Assembly: GCA_947258625.1 (NCBI GenBank)
Contig: CAMYJN010000227.1
Span: 1-5,140 of the forward strand
Direction: 5' to 3'
DNA length: 5,140 bases
Source of the DNA: an uncultured Polyangiaceae bacterium
Lineage (GTDB): Bacteria > Myxococcota_A > Polyangia > Polyangiales > Houyiibacteriaceae
The position numbers were made by a program, and so were the translations under genes. Of the stretch, positions 1 to 4,097 are shown piece after piece (the first letter of the stretch is position 1; every line of letters begins with the position of its first letter). The notes under the pieces are model-generated. The model made no database searches. It was not told the DNA's origin and saw nothing but the letters and a program-made list of their open reading frames with translations.

Positions 1-684
1 CTTGCCCGCGCCGGGGCTGCCGATGAGAAGCATGTGGTGGCCGCCCGCCGCAGCGATTTCGAGCGCGCGCCGGGCAGCCGCTTGCCCTCGAATCGCGCCG
101 AGGTCGCGCTCCGGTTCGGCATCGGGGCTGGATTCGAGCATCGCCGCCTGTTCGGTGACGTCGGGGAGGGGCGCCTCGCCGCTCAGCCAGCGAACCACGG
201 CGCCAACGTGCGGCGCGGTCAGAACCGACACCCCTTCGACGAGCATCGCCTCGTGACGGTTTGCTTCGGGAATGATCGCGTTCTTGAGACCCGCTTGGCG
301 CGCGCTTCGCAGCAACGCAAGAACGCCGCGCACGGGACGAAGCTCACCCGAAAGCGAGAGCTCGCCGATCAGGAGTGTGTTGGGAAGCTGCTGGGACGAA
401 ACCCCTTCACACGCCGCCAAGATCGCCGCAGCGATGGCGAGGTCGAGCCCTGCCCCCGTCTTCGGGACATCGCCAGGGGCCAAGTTCAAGACCAGATGCC
501 GAGGCGGAAACGCAAAGCCGACCGACGACAGAGCAGCGCGCACCCGAATCCGGCTTTCGCGAACGCCCCGCTCCGGCAGTCCGACGATGTCGAACCCAGG
601 CAGACCTTCGCCGAGCCGCACTTCGACTTGAACGGGATGGGCTTCGATACCGATGAGGCAGGCGGCATGCGCGGTCGCGAGCAT
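1..684 (-). CDS. comM: ComM/YifB family Mg-chelatase-like AAA+ ATPase, N-terminal 228 residues (3' end outside window)
   Basis: Reading leftward from the ATG at 684-682, the frame is open for exactly 228 codons to the window edge. The N-terminal ChlI/Lon-like domain covers roughly residues 1-170. Its family signatures are GLPGFDIVGLPE (27-38), LNLAPGDVPKTGAGLDLAIA (66-85) and LLIGELSLSGELRPVRG (104-120). A variable linker (about 171-192) leads into the AAA+ domain, with DLGAIRGQ at 194-201 and Walker A GSPGAGK at 222-228, where the window cuts the gene. Full-length family members are about 500 residues. Family knowledge: ComM is a hexameric helicase that promotes branch migration during natural transformation; many homologues outside competent species have no assigned role. 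The start is firm: the frame closes at a TAA (741-739) with no other ATG or GTG between. No clear Shine-Dalgarno lies upstream. The gene is transcribed away from the hexamer array, which begins about 100 bases upstream of its start. Confidence 0.93.
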   Translation of the reverse strand, partial: MLATAHAACLIGIEAHPVQVEVRLGEGLPGFDIVGLPERGVRESRIRVRAALSSVGFAFPPRHLVLNLAPGDVPKTGAGLDLAIAAAILAACEGVSSQQLPNTLLIGELSLSGELRPVRGVLALLRSARQAGLKNAIIPEANRHEAMLVEGVSVLTAPHVGAVVRWLSGEAPLPDVTEQAAMLESSPDAEPERDLGAIRGQAAARRALEIAAAGGHHMLLIGSPGAGK

Positions 685-783
685 GCCGGGAGGGAGAGCA
701 CGAGCCGTGCCAGGGGCGGGGCCACGGACTTCGGGTACTTAGGTGCGCGCGTGTGACCGGATCCGCCGCCCCCGCCGCCGACC

Positions 784-909
784 GCCAGTGTCAGCGTCAG
801 TGCCAGCGTCAGTGCCAGCGCCAGTGTCAGTGTCAGTGCCAGTGTCAGTGCCAGTGTCAGTGCCAGTGCCAGTGCCAGTGTCAGCGTCAGTGTCCGCGCC
901 AGTGCCAGT
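784..909 (+). repeat. Hexamer tandem array 1, consensus GYCAGY, 21 units
   Basis: Twenty-one contiguous 6-base units fit GYCAGY. Variation is almost wholly C/T at positions 2 and 6, giving GCCAGT, GTCAGT, GCCAGC and GTCAGC. One unit breaks the pattern, GTCCGC at 892-897, followed by two more GCCAGT units. The array degenerates at GCTCCT. It lies between the start of comM, which runs leftward, and hairpin 1, which begins about 25 bases to the right. Open frames through it (Gln-Cys/Arg or Ala/Val-Ser repeats) are products of the hexamer periodicity and are not genes. Its role is unknown; slippage-prone length variation would be expected. Confidence 0.93.
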
Positions 910-934
910 GCTCCTGTGACCCTACTTGGTCATC

Positions 935-1015
935 GTGATCTCCTTTTTCGCGAGTGAGCGGGGGCGGGCTTCGCCCTTTCGGGGAACCCCACTCACTCGC
1001 GAAAAAGGAGATCAC
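935..1015 (+). repeat. 24-bp perfect inverted repeat (hairpin 1) enclosing the RBS of the downstream gene
   Basis: Bases 935-958 pair perfectly with 992-1015 (24 bp). After one mismatch (959/991) the stem continues for four more G-C pairs (960-963 with 987-990). The loop contains a further small stem, GGGC (965-968) with GCCC (972-975). The 3' arm contains AAGGAG (1005-1010), the Shine-Dalgarno of the gene starting at 1018, so a transcript entering from upstream of 935 would bury its RBS in the stem. The A5/T5 tracts are internal to the stem, with no terminal U-run, so this is not a typical intrinsic terminator. It could regulate translation, be an RNase III substrate, or act as a DNA element. 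The structure is certain; its role is inferred. Confidence 0.92.
1005..1010 (+). promoter_or_regulatory. Shine-Dalgarno AAGGAG for the four-helix-bundle gene at 1018, sequestered in hairpin 1
   Basis: AAGGAG is separated from the ATG at 1018 by seven bases, a near-ideal arrangement that fixes the start. All six bases are paired with 940-945 in the hairpin, so access would require the stem to be opened, cleaved, or bypassed by a transcript starting inside it. Confidence 0.85.
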
Positions 1016-1017
1016 TC

Positions 1018-1344
1018 ATGGGACTCATCATTCAACAACGGGCGCTTCAGGCAGCAGGTGGGCTGCGGCAGGTGCTTCCGGCGGTTCGGAAGCGAGATCG
1101 GTCGCTCTTCGACCAGATCCACCGGGCGATGAACAGCGTCGTTCTCAACATCGCTGAAGCCGATGGGAATGATCCTGGAACGGCCAAGGCGCGGTTTGCG
1201 TCAGCGTGCGGCTCGGCGAAGGAAGTGCGTGCCGGGCTTCAGCTCGCGGTTGCGTACGGATACTTTCCGAGAAGCCGAGTCACAGAGGTCGACATCGCGC
1301 TCGATGAAGTCTGCGCGATGTCGTGGAGACTCTCAGGCCGCTAA
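1018..1344 (+). CDS. Four-helix-bundle protein, 23S rRNA intervening-sequence (IVS) protein family, copy 1
   Basis: This 108-residue protein starts at an ATG with a strong Shine-Dalgarno. It matches the small all-helical IVP family (named for ORFs in 23S rRNA intervening sequences of Leptospira and related bacteria, and related in fold to the Avd accessory protein of diversity-generating retroelements). Signatures are RDRSLFDQIHRA (26-37), the core SVVLNIAEADGND (40-52), ARFASACGSAKEVRA (58-72) and a C-terminal LDEVCAMSW (95-103). Length is typical. There is no signal peptide or membrane segment. It aligns without gaps to the convergent copy at 1341-1673, about half the residues being identical by eye. 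The usual AEGRG of the loop is AEADG here, which may mark divergence. Family members often form basic oligomers that could bind nucleic acid, but no biochemical function is established. Its stop overlaps that of copy 2 by four bases. Confidence 0.87.
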   Translation: MGLIIQQRALQAAGGLRQVLPAVRKRDRSLFDQIHRAMNSVVLNIAEADGNDPGTAKARFASACGSAKEVRAGLQLAVAYGYFPRSRVTEVDIALDEVCAMSWRLSGR

Positions 1345-1356
1345 TGCCGACGGCCT
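1335..1356. repeat. 6-bp inverted repeat at the convergent gene junction
   Basis: AGGCCG (1335-1340) and CGGCCT (1351-1356) are perfect reverse complements around a 10-base centre that holds both stop codons (TAA on plus at 1342-1344, TAG on minus at 1343-1341). It could be a short bidirectional stem, but neither side is followed by a T-run, so I do not call it a terminator. Confidence 0.5.
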
Positions 1357-1673
1357 AGACACCAAGTGATGGCACACACCTCGTCGAGCTTTCCGTCGAG
1401 GTGAGTTGCCATGTGACTCTCGATGTAGCCCCAGTCGCTTGCTACGTTCAGCGCGGCCCGGACTTCTTTGGCGGACCCGCAAGCGGTTGAGAATCGAGCT
1501 CGCGCATTCCCAGCATCATTGCCTCGACCTTCGGCGATATTGAGGACCACACTCTGTGCAGCTCGCTTTAGTTGATCGGCGAGCGACTTATCGTGCTCGC
1601 GAATGACTTGGAGAACGGGAACAAGCTCCCGCACGACGTTTCGCGCTCTGTCGTAAACATTCTTTTCTTTCAT
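1341..1673 (-). CDS. Four-helix-bundle protein, 23S rRNA IVS protein family, copy 2
   Basis: This 110-residue protein has the same fold family as the gene facing it. Visible signatures are HDKSLADQLKRAAQSVVLNI (27-46, helix 2), then AEGRGNDAGNARARF (47-61), the most family-like version of the loop, ACGSAKEVRAAL (64-75) and LDEVCAITW (97-105). The frame is open to an in-frame ATG at 1727, which would add 18 residues, but that ATG lies inside the hairpin arm and has no RBS of its own. The ATG at 1673 is preceded by AAGGAG at six bases and gives the family's usual length, so I chose it. It converges on copy 1 with a four-base overlap of the stops. It is cytosolic, with no membrane segment. Biochemical function is unknown; a nucleic-acid-binding oligomer is an inference from the family. 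Whether the two copies co-assemble cannot be told from sequence. Confidence 0.88.
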   Translation of the reverse strand: MKEKNVYDRARNVVRELVPVLQVIREHDKSLADQLKRAAQSVVLNIAEGRGNDAGNARARFSTACGSAKEVRAALNVASDWGYIESHMATHLDGKLDEVCAITWCLGRRH

Positions 1674-1679
1674 CAGCGA

Positions 1680-1685
1680 CTCCTT
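1680..1685 (-). promoter_or_regulatory. Shine-Dalgarno AAGGAG for copy 2, at the base of hairpin 2
   Basis: Read on the minus strand, AAGGAG precedes the ATG at 1673 by six bases. Its first five bases (AAGGA) are paired in the hairpin and the last G lies just outside the stem. This decides the start of copy 2 against the upstream in-frame ATG at 1727. Confidence 0.85.
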
Positions 1686-1735
1686 GGAATGGGTTTGGGC
1701 TCTCGCAACGGGCGAGCCCAAACCCATTCCAAGGA
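1681..1735 (-). repeat. 22-bp perfect inverted repeat (hairpin 2) covering the RBS of the four-helix-bundle gene copy 2
   Basis: Bases 1681-1702 pair perfectly with 1714-1735 around an 11-base loop (1703-1713). In the minus-strand transcript the 3' arm ends with AAGGA of the AAGGAG ribosome binding site, and the stem closes seven bases before the ATG at 1673. Its sequence (TTGGAATGGGTTTGGGC core) is unlike hairpin 1, yet position and relation to the RBS are equivalent. No U-run follows the stem, so it is not a typical terminator. Same placement with different sequence argues for a selected structure; its function is inferred. Confidence 0.92.
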
Positions 1736-1760
1736 CAAAGCGATCAAAAAGTCAGAACGC

Positions 1761-1844
1761 GCCAGTGCCAGTGCCAGCGCCAGCGCCAGTGTCAGTGCCA
1801 GCGCCAGCGCCAGCGTCCGTGCCAGTGCCAGTGCCAGTGCCAGC
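1761..1844 (+). repeat. Hexamer tandem array 2, consensus GYCAGY, 14 units
   Basis: Fourteen contiguous 6-base units, mostly GCCAGT and GCCAGC with one GTCAGT, fit the same GYCAGY consensus and the same strand as array 1. It too contains a single variant unit, GTCCGT at 1815-1820, followed by four regular units before decaying at GTTCCC. The inner edge lies about 25 bases from hairpin 2, matching the spacing on the other side. The Ala-Ser-rich frames through it are artefacts of the repeat. It lies about 115 bases beyond the 3' end of the SRPBCC gene, so it also borders the metabolic operon. Confidence 0.92.
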
Positions 1845-1959
1845 GTTCCCCGAATCCACGTCTGCGTGCTATCTCAAAGGCGAGCCGCAGCCTCGGCATC
1901 GCGGGCGTCTTCAGAAAGAACACTTCGATGGGGCGATATGGCCCCGCTTGCCGTGGGTA

Positions 1960-2385
1960 CTAGCTGAGGACCCGCCGTCGCAGGTCCTCGTTGAAGCCCT
2001 CGTACGAGGGGCCGCCCAGCTTGGACCGAAGGAGACGGACGACGAGCGGTGCAAGGAGCCCCCAAAACGATTCCCCATGCCGAAACCGCGTTCGGGTCCC
2101 GCCTTCGAGTGGCTCGAGAATGCAGAAATGACTTCCGTAGACCAGGCCCTTGGGACCCCCGTGCCAGCGAAGCTCGCGTGGCTCATCGACCGTTTGGTAC
2201 GCGACGTTCACGCCCGTGGAGATGCCGAAGAGCGAGAACTCGATTCGGGCCGGGCCGCCTGCGATGGGCTCGCCACGCAGCCTGAAGTGTTCGCTCCATT
2301 CGTCGTGTCGGCGGACGTCGATGAGATGCTTCCAAACGGCGGCCGGAGGCGCGTCGATGGTGGTTTCGGTTTCATATGTGGGCAT
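1960..2385 (-). CDS. SRPBCC (START-like / polyketide cyclase-type) family protein
   Basis: This 141-residue protein has the length and layout of a single helix-grip SRPBCC domain. The first strand and helix are ETTIDAPPAAVWKHLIDV (7-24), followed by DEWSEHFRLRGEPIAGG (28-44). Mid-domain strands include ELRWHGGPKGLVYGSHFCIL (71-90), and EPLEGGTRTRFRHGESFWGL (91-110) is typical of the family. A C-terminal helix ending FNEDLRRRVLS closes the ligand pocket. Members bind hydrophobic small molecules or act as cyclases/hydrolases; the ligand here is unknown. The ATG at 2385 begins the domain directly. The frame stays open further upstream, but that part is out-of-frame readthrough of the VOC gene. 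There is no strong Shine-Dalgarno. It follows the VOC gene after 56 bases and is probably the last gene of the operon. Confidence 0.85.
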   Translation of the reverse strand: MPTYETETTIDAPPAAVWKHLIDVRRHDEWSEHFRLRGEPIAGGPARIEFSLFGISTGVNVAYQTVDEPRELRWHGGPKGLVYGSHFCILEPLEGGTRTRFRHGESFWGLLAPLVVRLLRSKLGGPSYEGFNEDLRRRVLS

Positions 2386-2441
2386 GGCTTGCGGCGTGTT
2401 TTCGCGGTGTGGGGTGTAGGGTGTTGGAAAGATTGGGGTCT

Positions 2442-3050
2442 TTAGAGGGGGAGCGTGTCCCTTAGTTTTGCGTAGGTGCGGAGGAAGGGTTTGATGCTTA
2501 GCTCGCGGCCTAGGTAGCTGAAGTCTTGGACTTCTAGGTAGATGCCGTAGTCGGCGCGCGAGTCGAAGTAGCGGAAGTCGAACGAGAGGGCCTTGCCGAA
2601 GGACAGGCCGCCTTGGACGACTTCGGGGTAGCCGGCGTTTTGAATCGTTCGCGCGAGCTGGTTCATGCCGCGCTGGTAGATGCCGACGTGGTGGAAGACG
2701 ATGTCGGAGTCGACGAGCGCGCGGGCGTAGTGCTGGGTTCCTTTGCCCGGTCCGAGGAATTCGACTTGCCGATCGCCCGCGTAGCCGAGCGCGACCTCGA
2801 GCTTGCAGCCTTTGATGCGCTCGCCGCGTTCGATCCAGTTGGGCGCGGGAATCGTCACATGCAGGAACGGGCCGGCGCCCAGGCCTTCGGCGCGCCTTAC
2901 GCATGCAGCGACGTCGCGGCAGGCGATTGCGTATTGCTGCGGGAACTTGAGGCCCAGTTGGTAGAACACGTCGCGCGGGATCTGTTCTTCGACATGAGGC
3001 AGAGAGAACTCCTTCAGCACGTCGTCCAGCACGCGGTTGCTCGTTTCCAT
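2442..3050 (-). CDS. VOC (glyoxalase/bleomycin-resistance fold) family protein
   Basis: The product has 202 residues with two beta-alpha-beta-beta-beta halves, as in Glyoxalase_4 and methylmalonyl-CoA-epimerase-like proteins. The first half begins DVFYQLGLKFP (27-37) and includes GLGAGPFLHV (56-65) and RQVEFLGPG (94-102). The second starts HHVGIYQRGMNQLA (120-133) and ends YGIYLEVQDF (168-177). By alignment to the family the four metal-ligand positions are Q31 (normally His), E97, H121 and E173. Three are canonical and the first is a glutamine, so metal binding may be altered or the reaction may differ. Family members act as epimerases, dioxygenases, lyases or binding proteins; the substrate is not predictable here. 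The gene starts 9 bases after the SDR stop, so it is very likely cotranscribed. No strong Shine-Dalgarno is seen in that gap. Confidence 0.82.
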   Translation of the reverse strand: METSNRVLDDVLKEFSLPHVEEQIPRDVFYQLGLKFPQQYAIACRDVAACVRRAEGLGAGPFLHVTIPAPNWIERGERIKGCKLEVALGYAGDRQVEFLGPGKGTQHYARALVDSDIVFHHVGIYQRGMNQLARTIQNAGYPEVVQGGLSFGKALSFDFRYFDSRADYGIYLEVQDFSYLGRELSIKPFLRTYAKLRDTLPL

Positions 3051-3059
3051 TTCGTCTTT

Positions 3060-4097
3060 TTAGAGGTAGCTCTTTGCAGCCTTGAGGGCTCTGCGAGCGG
3101 TTGTGATCGCCCGGTAGGCGTCGGGGATACGCGGCTGCTTGCCCTCTGCCCGGGCGTGGTGACGTGAGTGCGCGAGGATGACCGGGGTGAGCGTCGGGCC
3201 GATGTACTTCATGACGTAGCGCGCCGCGCCGAGCTCGGCCGACACTTCCTCGAAGTACTGGGCCGCGTCGCGCCGCTGATAGTCGAGGATCGCCTGAGAC
3301 GATTCGGAATCAACCCAGTCGGTCAGAAAAAGCGCATCGCCAAACGCCGATTTGGGCAACGGGGGAATGCCCATTGCGCCAAAGGCCATGTTCATGAACT
3401 CGCGATACCGGTAGCGATTGCGAGCGCCGCCACCGAGGCAAAGCGTCTTGCCAACGACCTCTTCATCGAAGACCAGCGAGTTGACGATGCCGAGCGCCTG
3501 ATCCTTGGGGTGCGTGAACTCGACCCGCATGTCCGGGTGCATGTCGAAGACGAAGGGGGAGAGGGCGCCTGGCGCCACGGGTGGCGTCATCGCAATTCGA
3601 AAAATGACGGCGTCGAGGCTCGAGCTCCTGAGCATCGCTTCGCATTCCGCCTTTTGACGCGAGTAGTTGTCGCTCGGCGAGATTTCTTCGTTGGCTCGCC
3701 GCGGGCCGTCGACCTGGTCGTTGCGTCCCCAAATCGCAGCGGTCGAGGTGAAGGTCAGGCGCGGCGGCTTTGCTTGCGCCTCGCAGGCGGCGATGAGCGA
3801 GCGGGTGGCGACCACGTTGACGGCGTACCCGGCGGCCTGATCGACGTCCGTTCCCGGCGGCACCATCGCCGCCAAGTGGATCACGTGATCGACGTCCGAT
3901 ACGAGCTCTCGAACCAAGGCCTCGTCGCAAACGCTGCCGAAGTGCACCTCGACCCGGTCACCCCAGCGCGCGGCGGTCTTGCGGCAGCCGGGCCTGTCCA
4001 AATCCACCGCCCGAACCGTGTAGCCGCGCTGCACCAACAGGTCGACGACATGGGCGCCGATGTTTCCGCAAGCGCCGGTCACCAGAACCCGCTTCAT
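3060..4097 (-). CDS. NAD-dependent epimerase/dehydratase (extended SDR) family protein
   Basis: This is a 345-residue extended short-chain dehydrogenase/reductase. The Rossmann dinucleotide motif TGACGNIG is at 7-14. The second strand ends VDLDR (31-35), whose acidic residue favours NAD over NADP. HLAA is at 74-77, the catalytic Ser/Thr region TFTSTAAIWG at 115-124 and the active-site YSRQK (YxxxK) at 145-149. The C-terminal part (about 190-345) is a substrate domain that I cannot match to one subfamily; its last 40 residues are rich in basic residues. Such enzymes oxidise, epimerise or dehydrate nucleotide sugars, sterols or similar hydroxy compounds. The start codon overlaps the stop of the aminotransferase (ATGA) and has a GAGGAG five bases upstream, so translation is likely coupled. 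Paired with an aminotransferase it could generate or consume a keto intermediate, which is inference. Confidence 0.9.
   Translation of the reverse strand: MKRVLVTGACGNIGAHVVDLLVQRGYTVRAVDLDRPGCRKTAARWGDRVEVHFGSVCDEALVRELVSDVDHVIHLAAMVPPGTDVDQAAGYAVNVVATRSLIAACEAQAKPPRLTFTSTAAIWGRNDQVDGPRRANEEISPSDNYSRQKAECEAMLRSSSLDAVIFRIAMTPPVAPGALSPFVFDMHPDMRVEFTHPKDQALGIVNSLVFDEEVVGKTLCLGGGARNRYRYREFMNMAFGAMGIPPLPKSAFGDALFLTDWVDSESSQAILDYQRRDAAQYFEEVSAELGAARYVMKYIGPTLTPVILAHSRHHARAEGKQPRIPDAYRAITTARRALKAAKSYL

Larger units (their letters stand above)
685..1017. other. 333-base intergenic region holding array 1 and hairpin 1
   Basis: No gene is supported here. The first 99 bases (685-783) are the leader of comM (read on the minus strand) and are GC-rich, with no convincing sigma-70 promoter. 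The hexamer array follows, then a 25-base spacer (910-934) and the hairpin, which reaches to two bases before the start of the first four-helix-bundle gene. Promoters for both flanking genes must lie in or near this region if each gene is transcribed separately, but I cannot identify them by eye. Confidence 0.7.
784..1844. other. Mirror-symmetric cassette: array, hairpin, gene / gene, hairpin, array
   Basis: This composite unit holds two inward-facing modules. Each has, from outside in, a GYCAGY hexamer array, a spacer of about 25 bases, a long inverted repeat carrying the ribosome binding site, and a four-helix-bundle gene of 108 or 110 codons. The midpoint of the two start codons (1018 and 1673) is 1345.5. 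The centre of a 6-bp inverted repeat at 1335-1356 is the same point, and the stop codons overlap there. All of this is visible in the sequence. That the unit is one evolutionary or functional entity is inference. It sits between comM and an unrelated metabolic operon, so it looks like an insertion, but I found no target-site duplication, transposase or recombinase. Confidence 0.6.

Noticed and set aside
784..909. CRISPR array
   Set aside because: The units are contiguous hexamers with no unique spacers, no repeats of 20 or more bases, and no cas genes nearby.
753..938. Open frame through array 1 giving a Gln-Cys/Arg repeat protein
   Set aside because: The frame exists only because a 6-base repeat without stops reads open in several frames. 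It has no RBS and no non-repeat domain.
935..1015. Hairpin 1 as an intrinsic terminator or transposon terminal repeat
   Set aside because: There is no trailing U-run, and the stem ends two bases before a start codon. The two hairpins differ in sequence, and no transposase or target duplication was found, so they are not the terminal repeats of one element.
1018..1673. Actual 23S rRNA intervening sequence or a diversity-generating retroelement
   Set aside because: No 23S rRNA sequence flanks the genes, and there is no reverse transcriptase or template/variable repeat pair. Only the protein family is shared.
1674..1727. 18-residue N-terminal extension of the second four-helix-bundle protein
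   Set aside because: Its ATG lies inside the hairpin arm with no RBS, while the ATG at 1673 has AAGGAG at proper spacing and gives the family length.
1930..1945. Possible terminator GGGGC-GATATG-GCCCC after the SRPBCC gene
   Set aside because: The stem is only about 5 bp and is not followed by a T-run on the minus strand.
1572..1967. Open frame giving an Ala-Ser repeat protein through array 2
   Set aside because: It runs antisense to the second four-helix-bundle gene and then through the hexamer array, with no RBS and no recognisable domain.
2386..2904. N-terminal extension of the SRPBCC protein to a start at 2904
   Set aside because: The extension reads the VOC gene in another frame, is Arg/Pro-rich, and the SRPBCC domain begins right at the ATG at 2385.
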